A stretch of DNA of 21,474 nt, taken from contig JAJZGN010000008.1 of the NCBI GenBank assembly GCA_021798435.1, forward strand, positions 1 through 21,474. The letters are read 5' to 3'. The notes under the pieces were generated by a model. The model was not told where the DNA came from, ran no database searches, and worked only from the letters and a program-made list of their open reading frames with translations. Origin of the DNA: a bacterium. Lineage in GTDB: Bacteria; Chloroflexota; Dormibacteria; Aeolococcales; Bog-877. Position 1 is the first letter of the stretch, and every line of letters starts with the position of its first letter. Below are positions 13,748 through 20,856 of the stretch, piece after piece. The position numbers and the translations under genes were made by a program.

Positions 13748-14686
13748 TCATCCCTCCGGACCGACCTCCAGCACCTGGTGCGCCAGGAGCTCGAGGTCGA
13801 AGGCCTCCTTGCGCACCCGAAGGTCGAAGTAGAAGAGGGTGAGGCCGGTGGCGAGGATGGGCGCCTCCAGCAGCGCCACCACCAGCTGGCCCACGTCCCG
13901 GACCGCCAGCCCCAGCGGGCTGCTGACCCCGAAGGGGACCGAGAGCGCTCCCACCAGGGTCCCCAGCACGATGCCGATGAGTGCCTCGACGAGGACCAGG
14001 GAGAGGATCACCCCGAACGCCCGGCCCACATGCTGGGAGGTGAGCTCCCAACTCCGCCTGATCGCGGCCCGGGGGGAAATTGCCTCCAGAACCAGCGCCG
14101 GGGTGGCGATCGAGAGGCGGGCGTAGGCGATGAGTCCGGCCACCAGGGCCGCCAGCCCGACCAGCACCGAGAGGAGCACTCCGACCGCCTTCAGGACCGC
14201 TGCCAGGACCGCGACCACCAGGAAGAGCACCACCACGGCTCCCAGCACCAGTCCCAGGATGATCAGCCCGAGCAGGACCAGCTGAGCCCAGCGCCGGACC
14301 GCGAAGCGGTAGCAGGCGGTGGGGCTGGCCACCCGCCCCAGGAAACGATCGGCCACCGCCTTGGTGAAGGCGGCGGTCTGGAGCGGCACCACCACCGCCG
14401 CGGTCAGCACCAGCAGCACCACCAGGACCACCCCGGTCCCGACCAGGAAGTGGATCTCACTGTGCAGCTGAGCCGAGGTCAGCCGCTCCCCGGCGGTGAG
14501 CTTGGGCGCGGCCGCCGGGCCGGCGAAAAGGGTCAGCAGGAAGCTCACCACCTGGAAGGGCACCTGGACCACCGCGATCACCGCCAGGAACAGGAGGAAG
14601 TTGCGCCGGTAGAGGGTGAAAACGGTGTCCAGCAGCTCGGTGACCCGCAGGGGCCGCAGCCGGACCTCGGGCGGGGCGGACTGCAT
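13748..14686 (-). CDS. Polytopic membrane protein, GPDPase membrane-domain-like
   Basis: A 312-aa integral membrane protein. The cytoplasmic start RLRPLRVTELLDTVFTLYRRNF, followed by helix 1 (about 30-54), is typical of the 'glycerophosphoryl diester phosphodiesterase membrane domain' group. Further helices lie at about 84-108, 130-160, 163-190, 218-245 and 258-278. The conserved internal motif SPRAAIRRSWELTSQHVGRAFG is present. No phosphodiesterase catalytic domain is attached, so it is not an enzyme by itself. It is the first gene of the operon leading to DUF4129, DUF4350, MoxR and DUF58. ATG 14686 is preferred because TAGGCT lies 7 bases upstream; the open frame continues to 15202, but that region belongs to another gene. 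Confidence 0.8.
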   Translation of the reverse strand: MQSAPPEVRLRPLRVTELLDTVFTLYRRNFLLFLAVIAVVQVPFQVVSFLLTLFAGPAAAPKLTAGERLTSAQLHSEIHFLVGTGVVLVVLLVLTAAVVVPLQTAAFTKAVADRFLGRVASPTACYRFAVRRWAQLVLLGLIILGLVLGAVVVLFLVVAVLAAVLKAVGVLLSVLVGLAALVAGLIAYARLSIATPALVLEAISPRAAIRRSWELTSQHVGRAFGVILSLVLVEALIGIVLGTLVGALSVPFGVSSPLGLAVRDVGQLVVALLEAPILATGLTLFYFDLRVRKEAFDLELLAHQVLEVGPEG

Positions 14687-14693
14687 CGCCTGC

Positions 14694-14699
14694 AGCCTA
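14694..14699 (-). promoter_or_regulatory. Leaderless-type -10 element (TAGGCT) for the MoxR-DUF58 operon
   Basis: On the minus strand TAGGCT is followed by 7 bases and then ATG 14686. It lies back-to-back with the element at 14720-14728, which drives the other strand. Confidence 0.55.
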
Positions 14700-14719
14700 C
14701 ACGAAGTAGGCCGCGGCGC

Positions 14720-14728
14720 TGCTATCGT
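14720..14728 (+). promoter_or_regulatory. Leaderless-type extended -10 (TGCTATCGT) for the 14736 ORF
   Basis: TGC TATCGT is followed by 7 bases and GTG 14736. It matches the extended form seen at 604 and 8791. Only 20 bases separate it from the opposite-strand element. Confidence 0.5.
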
Positions 14729-14735
14729 CGCCGGG

Positions 14736-15140
14736 GTGGAGCCCCCCGCCCAACCGCCGATTCGGGCCGAGCTGGTCGACAGCCGCAGAGCGCGTCCCCG
14801 GGCTGCGGGAGCGGTGCTGGTGGCCGCGCTTCCGCTGCTGGCCCGGCTCGCCGTCTGGTGGCTCTCCCGTCCCCGGGCGGAGTCCGGCCCGGATCGGGGA
14901 GCGTCGGCTTCCCAGGTCGAGCGCACCGAGATGTGGGTCACCAGACGCTGGCCCGGCAGATGGAAACTGCGCGTCGTGAGCACCAGGTGGATGGTGGCCC
15001 CACCGCCTCCACGGACGGGCCGGGCAGCGCCGACCTGGCTCCGCCTCATGGCCCGCAGCCGGCCCCGGCCCGCCGGCGGGGCGGGCTCCGACCTCCTCGG
15101 GCTGCCGGCGCCCACCGGGGCCGACGAGAGACTCGGCTGA
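14736..15140 (+). CDS. Hypothetical protein with one membrane helix
   Basis: A 134-aa arginine- and proline-rich protein with one hydrophobic stretch (about 28-46, AGAVLVAALPLLARLAVWW), suggesting a single-pass membrane protein. Third-position G/C preference is high in the first half and weaker in the second. Competing frames exist on both strands here, so the coding status is not certain. Support comes from GTG 14736 lying 7 bases after an extended -10, and from its divergent arrangement with the operon. No family is recognised. Confidence 0.45.
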   Translation: MEPPAQPPIRAELVDSRRARPRAAGAVLVAALPLLARLAVWWLSRPRAESGPDRGASASQVERTEMWVTRRWPGRWKLRVVSTRWMVAPPPPRTGRAAPTWLRLMARSRPRPAGGAGSDLLGLPAPTGADERLG

Positions 15141-15207
15141 ACCCCGGCGCCCCGGGTCACAGCGGCTGACGGTCTCCCGGGATGCCGTCGCCAGCCCGTC
15201 ACCGCCC

Positions 15208-15236
15208 TTGCGGCGGGACGCGATGGCTGTTAGGAT
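15208..15236 (+). promoter_or_regulatory. Putative sigma70-type promoter of the CHAP hydrolase gene
   Basis: TTGCGG at 15208-15213 and TAGGAT at 15231-15236 are separated by 17 bases, the optimal housekeeping spacing. The expected transcription start near 15243 gives a leader of about 27 nt before ATG 15270. The leader has no evident Shine-Dalgarno sequence. Confidence 0.5.
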
Positions 15237-15269
15237 CGCGGCGAGACAAACTTGCTCTCGTCCCTCCCC

Positions 15270-16418
15270 ATGTCTCGACCACTGAAATCGCGGCTGTTGC
15301 GCCTGACCGCCCAACTGGGTCTCTTCAGTACGCTGGTGCTGGGCGCGGCGGCGCTGGTGGCCAGGCCGGCGGGGGCCAGCAACCTCGGGGCCCAGATCGC
15401 CCAGCTCCAAGCCCAGGAGAGCGCCCTGCGCGGCCAGCTGGCCGGCATCCAAGGGCAGGCCTCCTCGGCAGCTCAGCAGGCCGCGACCACCCAGCAGCAG
15501 GTGGCCTCGGCCCAGGCCAGGCTCGCCCAGGGGCAGGCTGAGCTGGCCCAGGCGAACGCCGCCCTGGCCCAGACCAACGACCGGATCGGGCAGACCCAGG
15601 CCCAGATCGTCCTGGACCGCAACCAGCTGGCCCAGCTGGTGCGGGAGATGTACCAGCACGGCAACGCCAACAATCTCTCGACGGCCATCGCCGACAGCTC
15701 TGGAGTTACCCAGTTCTTCGACACCACCCTGCAGCTCCAGACCGTGGGACAGCAGTTCAGCTCCCTCACAGAGGAGCTCACCAGCGAAGAGGCCCAGCTC
15801 CGGACACTCCAGGCGGGTCAGCAGGCGCAGCAGCAGAAGGTGACGACCCTGGTGGTCTCCTTCCAGGCGGCCGCCAACCAGCTCCAGGCCCAGGAGCTCA
15901 GCTTCCAGACCCAGGCCAGCTCGCTCTCCGGGCAGGCCGGGCAGATCGCCTCCCAGATCCAGCAGATCGCCTCCCAGATCCAGACGCTCCAGGCGGAGGA
16001 GGCGGCGATCAACTCCTATGGCGGCCCCTCCAGCGCCGAGGAGGGAACCATCCTCAGGGCCTTCCCGGCCCCGGCCCCGGCCTACCCCGACGGGTACCCC
16101 TGGGGTCAGTGCACCTGGTTCGTGGCCGGACAGACCAACGTGCCCTGGCAGCCCCGGGGCAACGCGGACCAGTGGGTCCAGGCGGACTACTCCATGGGCA
16201 CCCCCTACCAGGTGGGCTCCACCCCCCGGGTGGACTCCATGGTGGTCTTCGACCCCGGGGGGATCTACGACTACCTCTACGGGCACGTCGCCTGGGTGGT
16301 GGCGGTGCTGGGCCCCACGACCTTCGTGGTGGAGGAGGACAACTTCTACGGCTCCGGGCTGGCGGACCAGCGCGAGATCTACACCCTGCAGGGAGTCGAA
16401 GGTTTCATCTACGGTTAG
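15270..16418 (+). CDS. Secreted coiled-coil/CHAP peptidoglycan hydrolase
   Basis: A 382-aa exported protein. Residues 1-36 form a signal peptide (basic start, hydrophobic core LGLFSTLVLGAAALVA, cleavage near AGAS). Residues about 37-250 are a Gln/Ala-rich coiled coil, like the PcsB/RipC-type regulatory domain. Residues about 268-382 are a CHAP (NlpC/P60-like) cysteine peptidase domain with Cys281 (GQCTWFV), His339 (YGHVAWV) and Asn358 (EEDNFYG). Such proteins cut peptide cross-links in the wall during division and are usually switched on by membrane partners such as FtsEX, not seen here. ATG 15270 begins the basic n-region; a TTG at 15252 is in frame but adds nothing to the signal peptide. 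Confidence 0.88.
   Translation: MSRPLKSRLLRLTAQLGLFSTLVLGAAALVARPAGASNLGAQIAQLQAQESALRGQLAGIQGQASSAAQQAATTQQQVASAQARLAQGQAELAQANAALAQTNDRIGQTQAQIVLDRNQLAQLVREMYQHGNANNLSTAIADSSGVTQFFDTTLQLQTVGQQFSSLTEELTSEEAQLRTLQAGQQAQQQKVTTLVVSFQAAANQLQAQELSFQTQASSLSGQAGQIASQIQQIASQIQTLQAEEAAINSYGGPSSAEEGTILRAFPAPAPAYPDGYPWGQCTWFVAGQTNVPWQPRGNADQWVQADYSMGTPYQVGSTPRVDSMVVFDPGGIYDYLYGHVAWVVAVLGPTTFVVEEDNFYGSGLADQREIYTLQGVEGFIYG
15942..15983 (+). repeat. Perfect 21-bp tandem duplication in the coiled coil
   Basis: Bases 15942-15962 are repeated exactly at 15963-15983. The unit is in frame and encodes QIASQIQ twice, adding one heptad to the coiled coil. The lack of synonymous differences suggests a recent duplication. 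Confidence 0.85.
16410..16415 (+). promoter_or_regulatory. Leaderless-type -10 element (TACGGT) for the DHH gene
   Basis: TACGGT, the last two sense codons of the CHAP gene, is followed by six bases (its TAG stop plus CGG) and then GTG 16422. The geometry is the same as at 3735 and 8794. Confidence 0.45.
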
Positions 16419-16421
16419 CGG

Positions 16422-17264
16422 GTGACTGCCTCCCCAACCTCGCTCGCCCAACTCCCGGGACGGCCCCTGGTCATCTACCACGGTGACTGCCCCGACGGGT
16501 TCGGCGCCGCCTTCGCCGCTTGGAAGGCGCTGGGGGACGGCGCGGACTACCGCGGGGTGAGCCACGGAGAGCCGCCGCCGGCGGTGGACGGGCGGCGAGT
16601 CCTGATCTGTGACTTCGCGTATGACCGCGAGACCACCATCGCCCTGGCGGGTCGGGCGGCGGAGCTCACCGTCCTCGACCACCACGTCTCCGCCCAGTCC
16701 GAGCTCGGAGACCTCCCCTTCTGCCACTTCGACATGCGACGCAGCGGCGCGATGATGGCCTGGGACCACTTCCACCAGGAGCCCGCCCCCGAACTGCTCC
16801 GCTACGTTCAGGACCGGGACCTCTGGCGCAACGAGCTGCCCGAGTCCGAGGAGGTCTCGGCCGCCCTCAGGGCCCGGGACTTCGACTTCCAGATCTGGGA
16901 TCAGCTGGACGTGGGGCAGCTGCGGGCCGAGGGCCGGGCGCTGCTGGCCTACCAAAGGCGCACCGTGGAGCGGGTGGCGGCCCACGCCAGCCCGGTGGAG
17001 ATCGCGGGGGTGAAGGTGCCGGCGGTGAACAGCCCGGTGCTGCAGAGCGAACTGGGGGACCGGCTGGCCCAGGGGCAGCCGTTCGCCGCGGTGTGGTGGC
17101 AGGGTGCCGGCGAGGTGGCGCGCTGGTCGCTGCGCTCGACCCCGGAGGGCATGGACGTGAGCGAGATCGCCTCCCGCTACGGAGGGGGGGGGCACCGGAC
17201 TGCCGCGGGCTTCAAGGGCGAGCCCCCGCGCGGAGGCCGGGTGCCGGTGCCCGAGCCGCGCTGA
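16422..17264 (+). CDS. DHH-family phosphoesterase
   Basis: A 280-aa cytosolic protein of the DHH/DHHA1 superfamily, metal-dependent phosphoesterases acting on small nucleotides such as nanoRNA, pAp or cyclic dinucleotides. Metal-binding motifs in order are HGDCPDGFGAAFAAW (about 20-34), ICDFAYD (about 62-68) and LDHHVSA (about 85-91), with a C-terminal DHHA1 element YGGGGHRTAAGF (about 253-264). Motif 1 (DCPDGFGAA) is closer to the COG2404-like branch than to NrnA or RecJ, so the substrate is uncertain. GTG 16422 follows the CHAP stop by 3 bases and probably has its own leaderless start. It ends at a hairpin facing the glycosyltransferase gene. Confidence 0.88.
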   Translation: MTASPTSLAQLPGRPLVIYHGDCPDGFGAAFAAWKALGDGADYRGVSHGEPPPAVDGRRVLICDFAYDRETTIALAGRAAELTVLDHHVSAQSELGDLPFCHFDMRRSGAMMAWDHFHQEPAPELLRYVQDRDLWRNELPESEEVSAALRARDFDFQIWDQLDVGQLRAEGRALLAYQRRTVERVAAHASPVEIAGVKVPAVNSPVLQSELGDRLAQGQPFAAVWWQGAGEVARWSLRSTPEGMDVSEIASRYGGGGHRTAAGFKGEPPRGGRVPVPEPR

Positions 17265-17280
17265 GGGCGCTCAGGCGCCC
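17265..17280. terminator. GC hairpin with tetraloop between convergent genes
   Basis: GGGCGC (17265-17270) and GCGCCC (17275-17280) pair around the loop TCAG. It begins at the base after the DHH stop, and its loop contains the stop codon of the minus-strand gene. No T tract follows; it may serve both strands. Confidence 0.45.
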
Positions 17281-18362
17281 CCGGTGAGCTGCTCCCGGAC
17301 ATAGGCGTTCCCGGGAATCCAACTTCGCGGCTGGGCCCGCCGAACCTCCTCCAGCGCAGACCCCAGGCGGCCCAGCTCACCGAGCTCAAGGACCCGAATG
17401 GCCGGCGACAGCGCCGCGGCCCGCGTGGCGTTGGCGAGCTGCTCCAACCCCCTCAACGTTTCCGAGAGAGCAGGGATGACCACCGCCCGCCGACCGAGGG
17501 CGAGGAGCTCGGCCATCGAGCTGCGCCCGGCCCGGGCCACGGCGAGGTCAGCGGCCAGCAGGTGACGGGCATACCCGGCGCGGTCCCTGCCCGGCAGCAG
17601 GTGGGGGTGTCGCTGAGGATCGACCTCCTCCCCTGGGAACACCCGGCAGCTCTGGAGCTCCCCCGCCCCCACGGCGGCCTCCAGCCGGTCGAGGATCTGA
17701 CGGTTGGACTCCTCCAGCCGGCGGTCGCCGCGGCTTCCCCCCCCGAGCACCGCCACCGGCGGTCCGGCCGCAGTCGCTGGAGCCGCCAGCAGCTCGGGCC
17801 GCACCAGCGTCGGCAGCCGGAGCACCGGGATGGATCCCAGCCGCTCCAGCCTCACCCCGCGGCGGAGCTCACCCACCAGGACCAGGTCGGCTGCGGAGTG
17901 CAGTTCGGCGGCCAGGAGCCGGGCCCCACCGGTGTGCCCGGGGCTGCTCAGGTCGTGGAGGTTGGCCATCGCCAGCAGCTGGCCCGGGAAGGCGCGGCGC
18001 AGGAGCGGGAGGAGCAGCGGGTATCCGTGCACCACCAGGGCGGCCGGCTGGGCACGCCTCAGCGCGGAGAGAAGGCGCTGGAGGTCGCGGGAGTCGATCA
18101 CGGCCTGCTGCGGGTCCGGTCCGCCCACCATCGTGAACTCGCCGACCGGGCCTTGGAACATCCGGCGGGCGATGGGAGCCGCCTCGGGGGAGGTCAGGAG
18201 GCGGAGCTGGGCCCCGGCGGCCCCCAGCAAGCCCATGAGCGCCAGCGCCTCGGTGAGCCGCCCCAGACCGGGACGCGCCCGCACCAGGACCCAGACCTGC
18301 CCGCCTCTCAGCCGAGACCAGATGGCGGCCAGATCGCGGTCCGGGCCCGGGGCCGGGGGCAC
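17271..18362 (-). CDS. MurG-like GT-B glycosyltransferase
   Basis: A 363-aa protein with two Rossmann-like halves. The N-terminal half starts WVLVRARPGLGRLTEALALMGLLGAAGAQLRLLT, a diverged form of the 'G.GG.G' donor/acceptor loop of GT-B enzymes. The C-terminal half has the nucleotide-sugar-binding pattern seen in MurG and related GT28 enzymes: AVLGGGSRGDRR, then HLLAADLAVARAGRSSMAELLALGRRAVVIP. No membrane helix is evident. The sugar and acceptor cannot be told. The N-terminal glycine loop is weaker than in true MurG, so it is not the essential MurG. GTG 18362 lies 16 bases after the DUF3151 stop, so the two genes form an operon. Confidence 0.7.
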   Translation of the reverse strand: MPPAPGPDRDLAAIWSRLRGGQVWVLVRARPGLGRLTEALALMGLLGAAGAQLRLLTSPEAAPIARRMFQGPVGEFTMVGGPDPQQAVIDSRDLQRLLSALRRAQPAALVVHGYPLLLPLLRRAFPGQLLAMANLHDLSSPGHTGGARLLAAELHSAADLVLVGELRRGVRLERLGSIPVLRLPTLVRPELLAAPATAAGPPVAVLGGGSRGDRRLEESNRQILDRLEAAVGAGELQSCRVFPGEEVDPQRHPHLLPGRDRAGYARHLLAADLAVARAGRSSMAELLALGRRAVVIPALSETLRGLEQLANATRAAALSPAIRVLELGELGRLGSALEEVRRAQPRSWIPGNAYVREQLTGGA

Positions 18363-18378
18363 CTGGGACTGGGTCCCT

Positions 18379-18909
18379 TCAGGGAAGGAGGTCGGCGGTC
18401 ACCGGCTGCCCTGGGGTGACCTCAAGCGACCTCCCCACCCCGATCCCGTCCAGGGGGTCCAGGTCGAGAAGGAAGGAACGGCACCGGTCCCGCTCGTCCA
18501 CCTCCCCGAGGGCGGCGGCACAAACCATCAGCAGGTGGAGGGAGCGGAGAAATCCGCGGTTGGTCTCGTCCTCCCACCTCACCTCCCCACTTCCGCCCCA
18601 TCCGTGCCGGCGGAGCCGGTCCAGCCCCCGGTGATAGCCGACCCGGGCGCAGGCGTACCCCAGGACCGGGTCTCCCCCGAGGTACTCGGCCTGGCCCAAC
18701 CGTGCCCACGCGTCCAGAGAGTCGGGGTGCCGGGCACAGACCGCCCTGAGCGCCAAGAGGCCACCGGGCGGATCTCCGCCCAGCGCCAGCCCCAGCTCCC
18801 GTACCGCCTCCGCGCTCTCCGCGGGCAGCACCGTGCGCCGGCCGGCCGCGATCTGGTGCCCGTGGGCGGCCACCGGGACGGCGCCGAGGGGACGGGGAAT
18901 GTCGGCCAT
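18379..18909 (-). CDS. DUF3151 family protein
   Basis: A 176-aa soluble helical protein of a family best known from Actinomycetota. The region HPDSLDAWARLGQAEYL, followed by GYACARVGYHRGLDRLRRHGWGGSGEVRWEDETNRGFLRSL and then GEVDERDRCRSFLLDLDP, matches the family's tetratricopeptide-like core, with the 'R.GYHRGLD.LR..GW.G.G...W..E.NRGFLR' signature. Function is unknown. ATG 18909 lies 22 bases after the tRNA-Glu gene with no TANNNT element between, so it is probably expressed by read-through from the tRNA promoter. The glycosyltransferase gene follows. Confidence 0.85.
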   Translation of the reverse strand: MADIPRPLGAVPVAAHGHQIAAGRRTVLPAESAEAVRELGLALGGDPPGGLLALRAVCARHPDSLDAWARLGQAEYLGGDPVLGYACARVGYHRGLDRLRRHGWGGSGEVRWEDETNRGFLRSLHLLMVCAAALGEVDERDRCRSFLLDLDPLDGIGVGRSLEVTPGQPVTADLLP

Positions 18910-18931
18910 CTGCTGCTGCCCTCTGGGGAGC

Positions 18932-19008
18932 TGGTACCCCGTAGCGGATTCGAACCGCTGATCTCCGCCTTGAGAGGGCGGTGTCCTGGGCCACTAGACG
19001 AACGGGGC
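18932..19008 (-). tRNA. tRNA-Glu (anticodon CUC)
   Basis: A 77-base cloverleaf on the minus strand including an encoded CCA end. The acceptor stem GCCCCGU pairs with ACGGGGU (G1 with U72 as a wobble), and the discriminator is A. The D arm contains GUCUAGUGGCCCAGGAC. The anticodon stem CCGCC/GGCGG encloses the loop CUCUCAA with anticodon CUC (reads GAG). The T arm AGCGG-UUCGAAUC-CGCU contains the invariant UUCGA. All stems are intact. Confidence 0.97.
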
Positions 19009-19024
19009 AGCGGTCGCTCGATCG

Positions 19025-20800
19025 CTAGTCTAAGCTCCCGGCGGGGGCCACGGGCCCGGCCGCGGCCCCCCAGATGACCAAGGCGGATTCCACCAGGGCC
19101 GCGTGGCTCTGCACCTGGGGGTAGTTCCCGAGCATCCGCCGAGTTGCCGGGTCGGCCACCTCCGAGAGCTGGCCGGAGGGGCCCGCGAGGCGGACCAGAG
19201 AGCGGAAGCGGCCCAGGGCCGCCGCCCGGCGGCCGCAGACCGCCTCCGCCGCCGCGGCCCAGAAGGACGGAAAGATGAACGGCAGACAGGGATAGGGGAT
19301 CGCGTCCCGCTCCGGCCGGTGGCGCGCGACCAGCGGGAAGGTGTCCAGCTGGCCGAGCACGTGGTCCAGGGTGGCCAGCCGGCGCCGCCCCGCAGGGAGG
19401 GGGTAGCCCACCAGGTAGGCGGCAAGGGTCGCGGAGTCGGCGGATCCCTCGCCGAAGGCCATGGTCAGCTCGCCTGACGGCCCCGTGCCACGGACGGCCA
19501 CGGCCTCCTCCAGCTCCCTGCGAGCTGCCGCCCAGCGGGCGGCTCCCGCGGCCTCGATCCGGCCCCGGCGGGCGAGGTCCAGGGCCCGGTCCAGTGCCAC
19601 CCAGGCCAGGACCTTGCTGTGCAGGTAGTGGCGGCGCCGGCCGCGCACCTCCCAGATGCCGTGGTCAGGCTGGCCCCAACCCAGAGCCGCCGCGTCCGCC
19701 AGCCGGGGGATCTGCTCCAGCAGCTGGGGAGGGCATCCGCCGGCGCCGTCCAGCAGGTGGGCGAAGCGGCAGACCTCGCCGAGCGTGTCCACCTGGGCCT
19801 GCTGGGCCGCCCCGTTGCCCACCCTCACCAGCGCTCCCAGGTACCCCCGCAGGTGGGGGAGGGATCGCTCGGGAGGAAGTGGCCCACCGTCCAACCGCCG
19901 CACCGGTTGGGTTCCCTGGCGCAAGAGCTCCCCCAGCCCCCGGGCCAGGTGGCGCGCCCCCTCGAGGTCTCCCCCCAGGGCCAGGGCCGCCCCGGCGTCG
20001 GCGTTGTCGCGCAACCAGGCGTAGCGGTAATCCCAGGCGCGCGGGCTCCCCGGCCATTGGGGGATCGAGGTCACCGGAGACGCCACCAGCAGCCCGGTCC
20101 CCCGGTGCTGGAGGGCGTGCAGCTGCTCAAGGGAGGCCGACACCGCCTCCCGGGCCCAGCTGGGGGCGTGGGCGAGCCGGCGGCGGGCAGAGGGGAGCAC
20201 CGCCCGCTGCCAGGCTGCCGCCTCCTCGAGAAGGGAGGGAACGGGGTCCCTCGGTGCCGGGCCCGGGTCCGCGCCCAGGCGCAGGGTCACGACGAGACCC
20301 TCCGCGGGGACCGGGATCGGCGATCCGGGGCCGGAGCCGGCCGGCTGGATGTCCAGGCGCAGCGGCCCACCGGGGCCGGAGGGCCAGGGGCCGGAGGGCA
20401 GGAACGCCCCGAAAGGTGACGGGCTCCAGCCGGCCCCGGCCGAGGGGTCCTGGAGCTCCAGGACCGCCTCCAGCCCGGGCTCGCCGTAGAGGTGCCAGTG
20501 CACGGCGGGCCCTCCCGGCCCGCCCCCGGCCACGGCCACCTCGAGGCGGGCCCTCTCCCCCCACCTCGCCACCATCACCCTGCCTGGCGCCAGCCAGCGG
20601 ACCTCGGGGGCTCCTCGGAGGCGGGGGCGGATGGCGACGGAAACTCCCCCAGGGTCCAGGAGTCGGGCCAGGCGCAGGGGTCCGTCAAAGCCCGGGGGGC
20701 TCCAGAACCAGCACCTGCCCCACCGGTCGAGGAGCGCCGCTCCCAGGCCGTCCGAGAGGCAGAAGAGGGAACGCAGCGCGGGGTCCGAGGGGGGACGCAC
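19025..20800 (-). CDS. Glycoside hydrolase family 15 protein (glucoamylase/trehalase-like)
   Basis: A 591-aa protein with the two-domain GH15 layout and no signal peptide: an N-terminal beta-sandwich (about 1-200) and an (alpha/alpha)6 barrel (about 210-585). Barrel signatures are RAWDYRYAWLRDNADA, QPDHGIWEVRG with Glu384 as the expected general acid, HYLHSKVLAWVALDRA, and near the C-terminus GNYPQVQSHAALV. Family members release glucose from alpha-glucans or split trehalose. The segment expected to hold the general base (before FPSFWAAAAEAV) lacks the usual Glu-Gly context, so activity is not assured. GTG 20800 follows a TACCCT element by 6 bases. The hydrolase is probably cytosolic, acting on storage glucan or trehalose. 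Confidence 0.85.
   Translation of the reverse strand: MRPPSDPALRSLFCLSDGLGAALLDRWGRCWFWSPPGFDGPLRLARLLDPGGVSVAIRPRLRGAPEVRWLAPGRVMVARWGERARLEVAVAGGGPGGPAVHWHLYGEPGLEAVLELQDPSAGAGWSPSPFGAFLPSGPWPSGPGGPLRLDIQPAGSGPGSPIPVPAEGLVVTLRLGADPGPAPRDPVPSLLEEAAAWQRAVLPSARRRLAHAPSWAREAVSASLEQLHALQHRGTGLLVASPVTSIPQWPGSPRAWDYRYAWLRDNADAGAALALGGDLEGARHLARGLGELLRQGTQPVRRLDGGPLPPERSLPHLRGYLGALVRVGNGAAQQAQVDTLGEVCRFAHLLDGAGGCPPQLLEQIPRLADAAALGWGQPDHGIWEVRGRRRHYLHSKVLAWVALDRALDLARRGRIEAAGAARWAAARRELEEAVAVRGTGPSGELTMAFGEGSADSATLAAYLVGYPLPAGRRRLATLDHVLGQLDTFPLVARHRPERDAIPYPCLPFIFPSFWAAAAEAVCGRRAAALGRFRSLVRLAGPSGQLSEVADPATRRMLGNYPQVQSHAALVESALVIWGAAAGPVAPAGSLD
19027..19032 (-). promoter_or_regulatory. Putative -10 element (TAGACT) of the tRNA-Glu gene
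   Basis: On the minus strand TAGACT ends 18 bases before the mature tRNA 5' end, so a short 5' leader would be removed by RNase P. The hexamer overlaps the last codons and stop of the GH15 gene. No clear -35 is seen. Confidence 0.4.
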
Positions 20801-20806
20801 CCGCTG

Positions 20807-20812
20807 AGGGTA
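20807..20812 (-). promoter_or_regulatory. Leaderless-type -10 element (TACCCT) for the GH15 gene
   Basis: On the minus strand TACCCT is followed by six bases and GTG 20800. It lies in the 56-base gap after the glucosaminidase gene. Confidence 0.45.
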
Positions 20813-20833
20813 TCGGCGCCCGCCGGGGCGGCG

Positions 20834-20845
20834 CGGGAGCTCCCG
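20834..20845. terminator. Short palindrome after the glucosaminidase gene
   Basis: CGGGAGCTCCCG is a perfect 12-base palindrome located 12 bases past the stop of the minus-strand glucosaminidase gene. It is small and has no T tract, so this is a weak terminator candidate. Confidence 0.25.
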
Positions 20846-20856
20846 GCGGCCGTCCG

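Noticed and set aside
12401..15169. 922-codon open frame on the plus strand
   Set aside because: Antisense to DUF4350, DUF4129 and the membrane protein, whose family features are visible on the minus strand.
15270..16418. CHAP hydrolase as the VirB1 component of the T4SS-like set
   Set aside because: It is 9 kb away on its own promoter, and its coiled-coil/CHAP layout matches cell-division hydrolases better.
14697..17195. 832-codon open frame on the minus strand
   Set aside because: Lies opposite the CHAP hydrolase and DHH phosphoesterase, both with intact catalytic motifs; Gly/Leu/Gln-rich shadow.
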